A stretch of DNA of 64,000 bases from Aquirhabdus sp964373105 (GCA_964373105.1 CAYJTU010000001.1:1-64000), one strand, 5' to 3'; shown: positions 17,253 to 26,795, counted from the stretch's first letter. The notes: generated by a model from the letters alone, not told the origin. Numbers and translations are program-made.

Positions 17253-17876
17253 TCATCCAATCTCGGCGAACAAGGCCTGCTTAAACTGTGCCATCGCAAT
17301 TCCACGATGACTAATCTGATTCTTCTCCGACCGTTCTAATTCCGCGCTGGTCTTGCCCAAAGCGGGCAGCCAAAAAAGTGGATCATAGCCAAATCCGCCA
17401 TCGCCGCGAGTCTCATCCAGAATTTCCCCATGCCAGATACCTTGAAAAATCAGTGGCAAAGGATCTTCAGCATGACGCACCAATGCCAATACACAAACAA
17501 ACATTGCTGGAATGGAGTGTCCGTTACGCAACGGTTTAAGTCGTTCAAGCAAGGTTTGATTGTTCAGGATATCATTGCCATGCTCACCGCCGAATCGTGC
17601 TGAGTAGATCCCTGGCGCCCCGTCCAAGATAGGTACGCATAAGCCTGAGTCATCGGCGAGCGCTGCAAAGCCGGATTGTTTAGCCGCATGGCGGGCTTTG
17701 ATCAATGCATTTTCAACAAAACTTAAGCCATCCTCGACTGCGTCGGCTATGTCGAGTGTGCCTTGCGCGATGACGTTGATAGGCAGTGCTGCGGATTCAA
17801 ACAGGGTATTGAACTCTTTGATCTTGCCTTGATTGTTGCTGGCAAGCACGAGGATGTTTTGAGGCAGATTCAGCAT
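17253..17876 (-). CDS. rdgB: XTP/dITP diphosphatase (RdgB/HAM1)
   Basis: This nucleotide house-cleaning enzyme hydrolyses dITP, ITP and XTP to monophosphates. ILVLASNNQGKIKEF at the N-terminus, ALADDSGLCVPILDGAPGIYSARFGG in the middle and GGFGYDPLFWLP plus ISHRGIAM at the end are characteristic. The ATG at 17876 gives 207 residues, close to the normal 197; the frame is open to 17954 but that part runs into a terminator hairpin. The upstream Sel1 gene, metW and metX share the strand. Confidence 0.95.
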   Translation of the reverse strand: MLNLPQNILVLASNNQGKIKEFNTLFESAALPINVIAQGTLDIADAVEDGLSFVENALIKARHAAKQSGFAALADDSGLCVPILDGAPGIYSARFGGEHGNDILNNQTLLERLKPLRNGHSIPAMFVCVLALVRHAEDPLPLIFQGIWHGEILDETRGDGGFGYDPLFWLPALGKTSAELERSEKNQISHRGIAMAQFKQALFAEIG

Positions 17877-17936
17877 GGGGCTCACATTCTGGTGATCATT
17901 TCGTCTGTGAGATAATAGCAAAAAAAACTGCCCCAT

Positions 17937-17967
17937 AAAAAAAGTCCGATTCAATCGGACTTTTTTA
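17937..17967. terminator. bidirectional Rho-independent terminator
   Basis: The stem AAAAAGTCCGA / TCGGACTTTTT with a five-base loop has A- and T-runs on its two sides. It ends the leftward transcript of the Sel1 gene before rdgB, so rdgB probably has its own promoter or depends on readthrough. Confidence 0.8.
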
Positions 17968-17986
17968 AAAATAATTGAAGGATCAA

Positions 17987-18595
17987 TTATTTTTTGTTGG
18001 CACTGCCATCATCAGTTTGAATCCAACGATCAGCACGGTTTTTTGCATCTTGGATGTCTTGTGGCGACAAGTTCGCTGCTAAGGTACGGATTTTGCCTTG
18101 TGCTTTGTCTTTGATACGCGCATCAAGCATGCCATCACGTGCAGACAAGTCGTACCACTGATAGGCATCCGCCAAATTCTGATCACGCTCTTCAATTATG
18201 GCAAGGTTATAGCTGGCGCGATTGTCGCCTTGCTTCGCCGCTTTGCCAAACCATACTTTGGCTTGATCAATGTTTTGGGCAACGCCTTTGCCTTGCGCAT
18301 ACATTTGACCGATATTGAGCTGTGCAGGCGCTGCGCCTTGGTCAGCCGCTTTTTTGTACCATGCAAACGCTTGTTGCATATCTTGTGGAACACCTTGACC
18401 TAACTTATAACGGGTCGCCAGGAAGAACTGTGCGCGGACATCACCACCTTGTGCGGCGGCTTGTAGTTCAGCAAGTGATAGGGTTGCAAAGCTAGGCTTA
18501 GGTGCTTCGGGTGTTAATGACGTCAAGTCTGCCCAAGCAGGAATGCTCGCAGTCAAACCGAGGGACAGTGCTAGGGCGGTCAGTGTGTGCTTCAT
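17987..18595 (-). CDS. secreted Sel1-repeat (TPR-like) protein
   Basis: A 202-residue exported protein: signal peptide MKHTLTALALSLGLTASIPAWA, then Sel1-type repeats of 36 residues (GDVRAQFFLATRYKLGQGVP, GAAPAQLNIGQMYAQGKGVA, GDNRASYNLAIIEE) over about residues 50-160. Sel1 repeats mediate protein-protein contacts; the partner is unknown. Its start overlaps the metW stop (ATGA), so it is co-translated with metW and metX, although a role in methionine synthesis is not implied. Confidence 0.85.
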   Translation of the reverse strand: MKHTLTALALSLGLTASIPAWADLTSLTPEAPKPSFATLSLAELQAAAQGGDVRAQFFLATRYKLGQGVPQDMQQAFAWYKKAADQGAAPAQLNIGQMYAQGKGVAQNIDQAKVWFGKAAKQGDNRASYNLAIIEERDQNLADAYQWYDLSARDGMLDARIKDKAQGKIRTLAANLSPQDIQDAKNRADRWIQTDDGSANKK

Positions 18596-19185
18596 GATCG
18601 GCTCACTCTATAAATCGCAATTTCACCAAAAAAATTGGGGAAATGCTTCATGAAAAAATTACCTTGCTGATCGCCATCGACAGCAAGTCGATTGATTATT
18701 TTAATGCCATTTGCTTGGCAAAGGGCTTCAAAATCACGAAATGTACACAAATGGATGTTCGGGGTATTGTACCACATGTAAGGCAAAGCCTCTGAAACCG
18801 GCATTTTCCCCCGAAATCCAAGATAACTTCGCGTCTTCCAATGAGCGAAGTTAGGGAAGGTAATAATGGCTTCGCGACCTACCCTGACCATATCCAATAA
18901 AATTTGATCTGGTGCTTTAACTGCTTGCAAAGCTTGTGCCATAACGACAGCATCAAAGCTTTGGTCGGCAAAGCGCCCAAGTCCATCATTCAAATCCTGC
19001 TCAATGATATTAAGACCGCGACCTATCGCAGTGGTAATTTTATCTTCATCAATTTCAAGACCATAGCAATCAATGTCGAGACGTTTTGCCATGTGTGCCA
19101 GCAGCTCACCATCCCCGCATCCCAGATCTAAGACGCGTGAGCCTGGTTTGATCCAGCGTTCCGCGAGTTGTTGATCGAGTCTCAT
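18592..19185 (-). CDS. metW: methionine biosynthesis protein MetW
   Basis: A 197-residue SAM-dependent-methyltransferase-fold protein: VLDLGCGDGELLAHMA is the SAM-binding motif and GLEIDEDKI, NIIEQDLNDGL, FDAVVMAQALQAV and EAIITFPNFAHWKTR are typical of MetW. In proteobacteria MetW pairs with MetX and is needed for its acyltransferase activity. ATGA overlaps join it to metX upstream and the Sel1 gene downstream. Confidence 0.95.
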   Translation of the reverse strand: MRLDQQLAERWIKPGSRVLDLGCGDGELLAHMAKRLDIDCYGLEIDEDKITTAIGRGLNIIEQDLNDGLGRFADQSFDAVVMAQALQAVKAPDQILLDMVRVGREAIITFPNFAHWKTRSYLGFRGKMPVSEALPYMWYNTPNIHLCTFRDFEALCQANGIKIINRLAVDGDQQGNFFMKHFPNFFGEIAIYRVSRS

Positions 19186-20489
19186 GATGTGGCTCCAGCA
19201 ACAGGGCTTGATTGATTTTGGTCAGCGCTGTGCACTTGTGGTGCATTTTTGGTCACATTGTGCCCTAAATTCTGAATGGCGGGCTGCCCCAAGAAGCCGC
19301 GGAGCGTATGGACATAGCGTGGAATGGGGAATAGAAACGAATCGTGACCTTGAGGGGCATCGACATCGATATAGCTGACCGGTTGGCGATTGGTGATCAA
19401 CGCATCGACGATCTCTTGTGAGCGGCTCGGTGCAAAACGCCAATCGGTAGTAAATGACACAATCAGAAAGCGGCAGGTCGCAGGCAGGAGAGCTTGATTA
19501 AGCTTGCTGTCATGGTCGCGTGCGGGGTCAAAATAATCCAAGGCCTTGGTCATGATCAGATAGGTATTGGCATCGAAGTTACGGCTAAACTGCTCGCCTT
19601 GGTAGCGCAAGTAACTTTCAACTTGGAATTCGACATCATACCCATAGAGAAAGTTGCCTGATTTCAAGTCACGGCCGAATTTTTCTTTCATCGCCTCTTC
19701 GGACAAGTAAGTGATGTGACCGACCATGCGCGCCAAAATCAGTCCGCGCTTGGGGAACGTCTGCTGCTCAAGGTAGCGACCCGCGTGGAAATCAGGATCG
19801 GAGAGGATCGATTGGCGTGCGACTTCGTTAAAGGCGATATTTTGGGCGGAGAGCTTTGGTGTGCTTGCGATGATTGCACAATTCTTGAGGCGCTGCGGAT
19901 AATCAACCGCCCACTGTAAGGCTTGCATACCGCCCAATGAGCCGCCGACGACGGCATGCCAGACACCAACGCCTAAGCGATCGGCAAGTCTTGCTTGGAC
20001 ATTGACCCAGTCGCGCACCGTGACAAGCGGAAAGTCGGGGCCATAGGGTTTATTATCATTTTCAGGATTGGGTGAAGTCGGTCCTGTAGAGCCATTGCAA
20101 CCGCCGATGTTATTGAGGGCAACGACAAAAAATATATTAGTATCAATAGCTTTGTTTGGTCCAATACAGCTATCCCACCAGCCGGCTTTGCTTTCACCCG
20201 CATAGTATCCGGCCGCATGATGATGACCTGATAGGGCATGACAAATCAGAATGGCATTGGACGCATCGGCATTGAGTGTGCCATAGGTTTCGATCATCAA
20301 ATCGAAACGCGGCAAGATACGACCTGTCTCTAGAATTAACGGGTCTTCAAAAGATTCTAAACGCGGGGCAACGATTCCGACCGAATCGGCTGCCAGTGCG
20401 GGATTCGGCTCAGGTGTTGTTGTCAATTTGGCATCGGGATGTGCACTAATGCTGAGATCAGCTTGGGTTGAATCAGTTGAGGAGACCAC
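19182..20489 (-). CDS. metX: homoserine O-acyltransferase MetX
   Basis: An alpha/beta-hydrolase-fold enzyme that acylates homoserine, the first committed step of methionine synthesis. AILICHALSGHHHAAG, GCNGSTGPTSPNP, the nucleophile elbow VVGGSLGGMQALQWA and the late DAPQGHDSFL motif (catalytic His) are visible. Whether it uses succinyl- or acetyl-CoA cannot be settled by eye. The protein is 435 residues, longer than the usual 380, owing to a poorly conserved N-terminal extension of about 45 residues and a polar tail. It is coupled to metW through an ATGA overlap. Confidence 0.94.
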   Translation of the reverse strand: MVSSTDSTQADLSISAHPDAKLTTTPEPNPALAADSVGIVAPRLESFEDPLILETGRILPRFDLMIETYGTLNADASNAILICHALSGHHHAAGYYAGESKAGWWDSCIGPNKAIDTNIFFVVALNNIGGCNGSTGPTSPNPENDNKPYGPDFPLVTVRDWVNVQARLADRLGVGVWHAVVGGSLGGMQALQWAVDYPQRLKNCAIIASTPKLSAQNIAFNEVARQSILSDPDFHAGRYLEQQTFPKRGLILARMVGHITYLSEEAMKEKFGRDLKSGNFLYGYDVEFQVESYLRYQGEQFSRNFDANTYLIMTKALDYFDPARDHDSKLNQALLPATCRFLIVSFTTDWRFAPSRSQEIVDALITNRQPVSYIDVDAPQGHDSFLFPIPRYVHTLRGFLGQPAIQNLGHNVTKNAPQVHSADQNQSSPVAGATS

Positions 20490-20595
20490 GTTTTACTTTC
20501 CAGCTTAAACCTAGCCTCAAGTGTAAGGTTCGATGTCATCCTGATCAATAGCTTGAGACGCTTTAGATGATAACAACATCGTGTTGTTGTCCGTT

Positions 20596-21414
20596 TTACT
20601 TGCGATGTTCCATGAGTGGCATTGCTTTGCGTCTGGTCAGCAATAAAGCCTCATCATAGTCCGCACTGATTTGGGTGGGGATTTCATCTTCACTCTCTGC
20701 CAAAACGTCGCCCCAACCATCCACAATCGCACTGTGCCCCCAAGTCTGGCGCGTTCCATGCCAGCCCCCTTGACCCGCACCGATGACCAGACACTGGCTA
20801 TCTATGGCGCGTGCGCGCAGTAGCAATTGCCAGTGGGCTTGACCTGTGAGATGAGTGAATGCTGAAGGTGCCGTCAAAATTTCAGAACCTTGATTACGCA
20901 GCGCGACTGCGAGCTCTGGAAAGCGTAAGTCATAGCAAATCATTAGGCCAAGTTTGCCGAAAGGGGTGGCGGCAGTGATGATTTGATCGCCCGGCTCAAA
21001 GGTTGCTGATTCAAGGTACTGCCCCGTACCATCGGGTACGTTGACATCAAACAAATGAATTTTGTCATAGCGGGCAACGATTTGACCATTGGGGTCAATC
21101 AACAGGCAGGCTGAGCGTACGCGTCCATCAGCCATAGTTTGGCCATTGGGGCGATAACCACAAGGTATAGAACCTGCAACAATCCACAGATTCAGTTGCT
21201 GTGCCCAACGTCCCAAGGTTGCTGCAATCTCATCGAAGCGTTCCGCGGTTCTGCGCTGTTGCCCCGGCGCAAAACAGGCGAAATTCTCGGGCAGAACCGC
21301 AAACACACTGCCGGAAAGAGCAGCTTGCTGAAGCAGCGCATAGGCTTGCGATAGATTCTGTTCAATCTGATCTTGCGAATTCATTTGGATGGCGGTAAAG
21401 CGAGCAGACGGCAT
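20596..21414 (-). CDS. carbon-nitrogen hydrolase (nitrilase superfamily, NIT1/omega-amidase-like)
   Basis: A 272-residue nitrilase-fold amidohydrolase with the complete Glu-Lys-Cys triad: Glu in VLPENFACF, Lys in RYDKIHLFDVN and Cys in LGLMICYDLRFPE. This subgroup includes enzymes that deaminate or repair side-product amides such as deaminated glutathione; the true substrate here is not known. It lies upstream of metX on the same strand, with a 106-base gap. Confidence 0.9.
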   Translation of the reverse strand: MPSARFTAIQMNSQDQIEQNLSQAYALLQQAALSGSVFAVLPENFACFAPGQQRRTAERFDEIAATLGRWAQQLNLWIVAGSIPCGYRPNGQTMADGRVRSACLLIDPNGQIVARYDKIHLFDVNVPDGTGQYLESATFEPGDQIITAATPFGKLGLMICYDLRFPELAVALRNQGSEILTAPSAFTHLTGQAHWQLLLRARAIDSQCLVIGAGQGGWHGTRQTWGHSAIVDGWGDVLAESEDEIPTQISADYDEALLLTRRKAMPLMEHRK

Positions 21415-21466
21415 AGACTGACTCTTTTAGCTGGAGTTTGAGCAGATTGAACAATATTGTCTTAAA

Positions 21467-21490
21467 GTACATTGCCAGTAAGCAATGTAC
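21467..21490 (-). terminator. probable terminator of the gigA-gigB transcript
   Basis: A perfect nine-base inverted repeat (GTACATTGC / GCAATGTAC, six-base loop) lies 85 bases beyond the STAS-protein stop codon. On the minus strand it is followed by TTTAAG, so the T-run is weak. Confidence 0.5.
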
Positions 21491-21574
21491 CGTTCTTTTA
21501 TTTCAATATAGAAGTGCGCTTAGATCAGTGTCAAGTTGAATGATTATGGTTTTTATCGGATGTCTGGGACGTGA

Positions 21575-22108
21575 TCAGTGATGTTGCTGGGAGCAGGAGA
21601 AGTTTTGTGAAGCTTGCTGTTGCTGGCGGTGTTCGTTTTCAAGCTGGCTGACCAGAGGCTGAAACATCGCTTTATTATTATCGTTCAAATTCATCAAGGC
21701 TTGGTGTGCTTCAAGCACGGTCTCTAACATCGCATGTGCTTCAGGCTTTTCTTCAGGCAGTGTGTAGGTACACTGCGATGCCGTTTTGCAATTCATCATC
21801 ACAAACACTTGGCCTAAGCCCATACTGTTGGTCAGCGTGGTGATATCTGGATTGGTCGATAACATAATCGGTTGAATGTCACGTTGCGTGCGCAAGTGTA
21901 GACCTAGCTTGGCGAGGACGCCCAGCGTAGTGCTATCGACAAAAGTTGTGTCAGTCAGATCCACAAGCGCACCAGTGAGTGCCGGATCTTGTGTTATTTT
22001 GTCTAATAAATGATCTAGACTGCTGCAGGTCATTGCGCGGATCTCGCCGACCAGTTTGAACACATGCGTTCCTTGTAGGACTGCATACTCAATACGACCA
22101 GTTGACAT
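21575..22108 (-). CDS. gigB: STAS-domain anti-sigma-factor-antagonist-like protein (GigB-like)
   Basis: A 177-residue protein whose first 100 residues are a STAS domain: RIEYAVLQGTHVFKLVGEIRAMTCSSLD, then GALVDLTDTTFVDSTTLGVLAKLG, where the Ser of VDSTTLG is the usual phosphorylation site. The C-terminal part is helical and His/Gln-rich, ending in SCSQQHH. In Acinetobacter baumannii the pair GigA (phosphatase) and GigB (STAS) controls stress and antibiotic tolerance and interacts with the nitrogen PTS. Gene pairing here supports that name. The ATG at 22108 starts the STAS domain; the frame is open to 22180. Confidence 0.8.
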   Translation of the reverse strand: MSTGRIEYAVLQGTHVFKLVGEIRAMTCSSLDHLLDKITQDPALTGALVDLTDTTFVDSTTLGVLAKLGLHLRTQRDIQPIMLSTNPDITTLTNSMGLGQVFVMMNCKTASQCTYTLPEEKPEAHAMLETVLEAHQALMNLNDNNKAMFQPLVSQLENEHRQQQQASQNFSCSQQHH

Positions 22109-22318
22109 ATAAATGCAAACACTCACATTCGAAGTCACAATTATCGCACAAAAAAATGCTCCGCAGCAAGATTTCGACAAAAAAACATCCTTGTCACCAG
22201 CTTTAGTTTGTTACGAGACATGTGCGTATAGAGATTGAGGTTAAAGGCTTGAGATGCGGTTTAGATCAAAAAATATTCGAAAACAAAACCTATAAAGCTT
22301 TAATTGTGAACTGTTTGG

Positions 22319-23287
22319 CTAAATGCGACTTAAGGACAGAATGGTGAGATCATCCGTCAGATGATCGGGCGGGTCAAAGCGCCGCGTTGAGAGGGTCTCA
22401 ATAAGTTGGGTCAATTGTTCACTGGTGCCGCCTGAAAAAATCTCAATCGCACCATCTGAGCAAAAAAGCAGCTGTGACTGCGGCTCAAGTGAGGTTGTTT
22501 GGGTGGTCAGTGTCAAATCGGTGACTAGACCCAGTGGAAAGCTACTGCTATTAAGGATTTCGGTCGTGCGATCTGGATGAATCAAGATTGGCGGCGGATA
22601 GTGCCCTGCACTACACCATTCCAGATGATGGGTTAGCGGGTTCAGTAATCCACAGAGTACGGTGATGTGCTTCCCTGCATTTTGAGTCACGAGCAAACGA
22701 TTCATACGACTGAGTAGCGCTTGAGGCGAGTGCTCCGAACCATGAAACGCAGCCAGCCAGCCTGTCAGTAAACTACTTGCCGCCCCATGACCCGCGACAT
22801 CGGCCAGATAAAACAACAGTCGATTGTCGGGCGTCATCCAATAATCTAGCCAATCGCCCGATAATGCACTGGCGGGTTGATAGATATGTTCAATTTGATA
22901 GTTAGCCACTTCGAGAGGCTTGGGGATGAGCCGTTTTTGCAATCGGGCTGCGGCAGGCAGATCACGACTATCACTTTGATGCTGATGTCGCATTTTGAGT
23001 TGCTGAATAATGGGGGCAATCGAGTCGGGGAGTTGATCACGAATCCAACCTGCCCAAGCGCCACGCTGCCAAGCATTGACGAGCTCAAAGCCTTGGTGAT
23101 TGTGAGCTAAAACGATCGTCGGCTGCGGCCAACGATTTGCCAGATAGATGCTGACATCGGCGATGACCAGATGCTCAGCAGGAATGCTGAGCAATTCATC
23201 AGCGGTAATGGTGATGATTTCTGGGACATCTGCCCGTAGACGCACATGGCAGTCATCTACGGGTACGTCAATGAGATAGACCGACAA
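22319..23287 (-). CDS. gigA: PP2C/SpoIIE-family serine phosphatase (GigA-like)
   Basis: A 322-residue protein. The N-terminal 110 residues look like a degenerate receiver-type domain (IADVSIYLANRWPQPTIVLAHN), without a clear phospho-acceptor. The rest is a SpoIIE/RsbU phosphatase domain: LQKRLIPKPL, ALSGDWLDYW, LLFYLADVAGHGAASSLLTG, CSAGHYPPPIL and LLFCSDGAIEIF, where the Asp residues coordinate Mn/Mg. It is expected to dephosphorylate the STAS protein encoded downstream. A 210-base gap separates the two; the gene lies nine bases after the mlaA stop. It ends in TAG. Confidence 0.82.
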   Translation of the reverse strand: MSVYLIDVPVDDCHVRLRADVPEIITITADELLSIPAEHLVIADVSIYLANRWPQPTIVLAHNHQGFELVNAWQRGAWAGWIRDQLPDSIAPIIQQLKMRHQHQSDSRDLPAAARLQKRLIPKPLEVANYQIEHIYQPASALSGDWLDYWMTPDNRLLFYLADVAGHGAASSLLTGWLAAFHGSEHSPQALLSRMNRLLVTQNAGKHITVLCGLLNPLTHHLEWCSAGHYPPPILIHPDRTTEILNSSSFPLGLVTDLTLTTQTTSLEPQSQLLFCSDGAIEIFSGGTSEQLTQLIETLSTRRFDPPDHLTDDLTILSLSRI

Positions 23288-23296
23288 GGCGGCGAA

Positions 23297-24565
23297 TCAA
23301 ATAGACTGGTGCAGAGCTGTGGCCGATGCCATGCTCATTGCATAGGTTGCCAAGAAGGCTTGCTGCACATTGAAAGAGAGGGGCTGGTCACCTGACTCTG
23401 TCGTTGATGATGAGGTGGTGTTCGGCATTGTCTGGGTATCAGGACCACTCTGTGGGGCGACCGTTGGTTCAGGGTTTTCTCGGTGAGAGCTGCGCTTCGG
23501 TTTGTTTGGCGTGTCTGGGTTTGCCGTTGATGGCGTATTACTATCATCACCGAACCCATCATCGCTAAAGCTATTGTTAGGTGCGGATGCGTCAAGTTTA
23601 CCGTTGATTTTAAATTGGCGATTTTGTAGGTAGATGTCGCGAAGGAGCGAGTATTGATCCCCTTCGACAAAATGCTCTAAACCGATCAGTTTCGCACGCA
23701 TGTCGACGGTTTTGACGGCCGTAAGGCCAGTTGAGGTCCAGCTATCATTGACATAATAGATCGGCGAGCCGAACTGATCGACCACTGTGCCAAAGGTATC
23801 ACGAATGGTACTGGGTCCCAAAAAAGGCAGCATCAGGAACGGGCCGGAGCCTATGCCCCACTTGCCCAAAGTCTGACCGAAATCGCCACTCGATTTTTCG
23901 ACACCCAGATAGCCGGCGACATCATAAAAACCCAGAGTCGTAGAGGTATTAATAATAAAACGACTCAATGATTCGATGGACGTGCCGGGATGACCTTGCA
24001 GCAGGTTGTTCACTGCGGTCCAAGGGGTACCCAAGTTGGTAAAGAATTGTGAAATGGCGGTTTGTACGGTCTGAGGCACATTGCGGCTATACGCGCCAGC
24101 AACAGGGAGCAAAATATATTTATCTAACTTTAAGTTAAATTTAAAGATGCTGCGATTGAATCCCTCAAACGGATCTTTAACCGGGTCTGGCTGTGCTGCA
24201 CTTGCATCCACCGCGATCTTGGTGCCCAGCGCGCCAATTTTGTCTATAGTCTTATCAATGGAGCGAGTGATCGCATTGGTATTTGTCTTTGGATCGAGTG
24301 AGCCGTTTATCGCGGGATCTGTTGACGCTGTAACCGCTGAGCTGTTGCTTTGATCTATGCTGCTGTCAATATTCTGCACGGTAACGACGGTTGCACTTGG
24401 GGCAATTGTGCTGGCGGGCAATGTACTTGCTTCAGGCACAGCAACAACGGGCGCGGTATCCAGTGGACTACTGGCTGGCGCTGCTTGTTCAGTCTCTGCC
24501 GCGACAAATGTCGATGATAGGCTGATGCACACGGCAAGCGCTGTCATGAGGTGTGTGTTAGACAT
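23297..24565 (-). CDS. mlaA: MlaA/VacJ-family outer-membrane phospholipid transport protein
   Basis: MlaA removes phospholipids from the outer leaflet of the outer membrane. The core (about residues 125-330) is clear: DPFEGFNRSIFKFNLKLDKYIL, PVAGAYSRNVPQTVQTAISQFFTNLGTPWTAVNNLLQG, FIINTSTTLGFYDVAGYLGVEK and FGQTLGKWGIGSGPFLMLPFLGPSTIRDTFG. Unusually, the 422-residue protein has a low-complexity N-terminal region of about 100 residues and a Pro/Ser/Thr-rich C-terminal extension of about 100. The signal sequence has LAVC, which does not fit the lipobox (Val before Cys); an SPase I site near TFVAA is an alternative, so lipidation is doubtful. The ATG at 24565 is preferred over 24577. It leads into gigA. 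Confidence 0.88.
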   Translation of the reverse strand: MSNTHLMTALAVCISLSSTFVAAETEQAAPASSPLDTAPVVAVPEASTLPASTIAPSATVVTVQNIDSSIDQSNSSAVTASTDPAINGSLDPKTNTNAITRSIDKTIDKIGALGTKIAVDASAAQPDPVKDPFEGFNRSIFKFNLKLDKYILLPVAGAYSRNVPQTVQTAISQFFTNLGTPWTAVNNLLQGHPGTSIESLSRFIINTSTTLGFYDVAGYLGVEKSSGDFGQTLGKWGIGSGPFLMLPFLGPSTIRDTFGTVVDQFGSPIYYVNDSWTSTGLTAVKTVDMRAKLIGLEHFVEGDQYSLLRDIYLQNRQFKINGKLDASAPNNSFSDDGFGDDSNTPSTANPDTPNKPKRSSHRENPEPTVAPQSGPDTQTMPNTTSSSTTESGDQPLSFNVQQAFLATYAMSMASATALHQSI

Positions 24566-24917
24566 AAAAAAACTCAAACCTTAACTCGAAAAAACAGCTT
24601 ATGTTACTTCATGTTAATTTTCTAGGTGTAAAGAATGATTTGAGCTCTTTTAGTTTCATTCTGAGGCGTTATTTTTGTAAGTAATTATTTTAATTACACG
24701 GTGGCATCACTCATGATGTAGCGCTAGAATGACAGCAAGCGCTGCTGAACACAAAATTTGATGATTAAAAAAAATGCATTCAAGGCATAAAAATTGCATA
24801 CGCGCGCAAGCTTCGGTTGTATACTAAAAACAGGTGCTCCAAGATACCCATCAATACCGCGATGAACTATTAACCATGATAAATCAAATGTTGCAAGCTT
24901 AAATTCATGAGGGATAG
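24566..24917. other. divergent intergenic region, mlaA / rpoN
   Basis: This 352-base AT-rich gap must hold the promoters of mlaA (leftward) and rpoN (rightward). A TATACT hexamer at about 24820, preceded by TTG, could be a -10 element for rpoN. No gene, stable RNA or clear repeat is seen. lptA/lptB, which often precede rpoN, are not here. Confidence 0.4.
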
Positions 24918-26450
24918 ATGAAGTTATCAGTCGGACTGAGAGTCTCAAGCTCGTTATCGCTTACCCCCCAATTGCAGCAGGCGATCCGCCTCCTGCAACT
25001 CTCGTCACTTGAGCTCGAACAAGAAATCCAAAATCAGCTCGATAGTAATCCGCTTCTTGAGGCAGTAGATGCCTCTCCAGAAGGTCAAGCCTCTGACTCT
25101 TTAGATAATAATGTTGATTATCAGTCGACAGAACAATCCTCTGATTACGATTCACAAAGTGATTTTCAAGACAGCGCGGTATCCGATGGTGCGTCTTCAG
25201 TTGCATTAGATGAGCAGATGGGTTTGACCCGTTTGGGGGAAGACCTACCGGTCGATACCCAGTGGGATGACGTGTTTAGTCATCAATCGACAGCGCTGGC
25301 TTCCCCTGAATTTGATGAGCGGGAAGATACGCGGACGGTCAGTGATTCGATTTGGTCTGAATTGCGCTGGCAGTTGAACCTCACGCCATTTAGTCCGGTA
25401 GATCGGATTATGGCGGAGTGCATTATTGATGGGATTGATGAGCGTGGCTATCTAGAAGCCAGCTTAGAAGAGTTGCTTGAAGCAACCCAGAATCAACTCG
25501 ATGCACTGGATCTGGACATCGAAGAAGTCGAGCTCTCCGAGCTCGAAGTGGTTTTAAAGCGGATTCAGAATTTTGACCCTCCGGGTGTGGGCGCCCGTGA
25601 CTTGAGCGAATGTCTCTGCTTACAACTACGCGCGCTGCCTGAGCATACGCCTTCGCGCCGGGATGCCCTGAATATGATGGCGCATCATGAATTATTGCTG
25701 ATCAATGATATCCCGAAGCTGATGCGTCAAACGGGTTTGGATCAAGATGAGCTGCGCTCTGCCTTGGCGTTGGTGAAGTCTTTAGATCCTTATCCTGGTT
25801 TGAAGTTTCAAAACAATGAACGTGAGCATCAAGTCCCTGATGTGATTGTTCGTAAGAAAAATGATCATTGGGAAGTGCAGCTCAACACTGATATTTTGCC
25901 CAAACTACGCGTCAATTCCTATTACGCCAGCATGATCAAACGTGCCGACCAAAGTGAAGAAAATCAATATTTGCGCTCCCACATGCAAGAGGCGCGGAAT
26001 TTTATCAAAAGTGTCGATGAACGACATAAGACTTTACTGAAAGTATCGACGTGTATCGTTCAGCACCAGCGTGCCTTTCTTGAGCATGGTCCAGAGGCCA
26101 TGAAACCCTTGATTTTGCGCGATATTGCTTTGGAAACGGAGCTGCATGAGTCGACGGTATCACGGGTTACTACGCAAAAATTCCTATTGACCCCGCGGGG
26201 CTTATTTGAGCTCAAATATTTCTTTTCCAGCCATGTGGCGACCAGTACAGGTGGCGAGTGTTCATCGACCGCGATTCGCGCGATGATCAAGAAGATGGTT
26301 GCGGATGAGAATGTCAAAAAACCATTATCAGATAATGCATTGACCGAAAAGTTACATGAGGCGGGAATTGATGTGGCGCGCCGGACGGTTGCTAAGTATC
26401 GCGAGTCGCTGAATATTGCGTCATCCAGCGAGCGTAAACGCTTACTGTAA
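24918..26450 (+). CDS. rpoN: RNA polymerase sigma-54 factor
   Basis: Sigma-54 directs transcription from -24/-12 promoters and needs AAA+ activators. The 510-residue protein has the N-terminal activator-interacting region (LSLTPQLQQAIRLLQLSSLELEQEIQ), an acidic region II (about 55-130, rich in Asp, Ser and Gln), the core-binding domain with NFDPPGVGARDLSECL, and the C-terminal domain with the helix-turn-helix ALETELHESTVSRVTTQKFLLTPRG and the RpoN box ARRTVAKYRESL. A short polar tail follows. Confidence 0.97.
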   Translation: MKLSVGLRVSSSLSLTPQLQQAIRLLQLSSLELEQEIQNQLDSNPLLEAVDASPEGQASDSLDNNVDYQSTEQSSDYDSQSDFQDSAVSDGASSVALDEQMGLTRLGEDLPVDTQWDDVFSHQSTALASPEFDEREDTRTVSDSIWSELRWQLNLTPFSPVDRIMAECIIDGIDERGYLEASLEELLEATQNQLDALDLDIEEVELSELEVVLKRIQNFDPPGVGARDLSECLCLQLRALPEHTPSRRDALNMMAHHELLLINDIPKLMRQTGLDQDELRSALALVKSLDPYPGLKFQNNEREHQVPDVIVRKKNDHWEVQLNTDILPKLRVNSYYASMIKRADQSEENQYLRSHMQEARNFIKSVDERHKTLLKVSTCIVQHQRAFLEHGPEAMKPLILRDIALETELHESTVSRVTTQKFLLTPRGLFELKYFFSSHVATSTGGECSSTAIRAMIKKMVADENVKKPLSDNALTEKLHEAGIDVARRTVAKYRESLNIASSSERKRLL

Positions 26451-26795
26451 TGGGTTTGTCACACTGCCATTGTAGTATAGTAGAAATGTAAAAATAAATT
26501 TCGTAATGCTTGCTTTAATATTTTCAATGTGTTCTCTTAGAGGTGTTGCCGCAAGGGTAACATGAACCCGTCCGACTCGCGTCAGATGTTGTTTTATATG
26601 AGTTTATTTATGTTGATTGCTTTTTTATACTGAAGTTTTCTAATGTAATTTGAAGTCTTGTAAATCACAACTGCACGGGCCGACTATCAGGCTAAAAGCG
26701 ATGGTATGATTCGCTCGTCGCCGACCAGTCTGCTCTATTTGAATGGCCGCTCGACACATTGAATCATATCTTCGACACATTACGAGGATGGTTTT
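26451..26795. other. intergenic region, rpoN / hpf
   Basis: This 345-base gap is AT-rich in its middle (26480-26640) and contains an imperfect short hairpin (GTTGCC GCAA GGGTAAC) at about 26545. No coding potential supported by a family was found; the open frame on the minus strand is a shadow of hpf. It probably carries the end of the rpoN transcript and an hpf promoter. Confidence 0.4.

Noticed and set aside
20571..20590. ACAACA / TGTTGT repeat as terminator of the nitrilase-family gene
   Set aside because: Short stem, three-base loop and no T-run.
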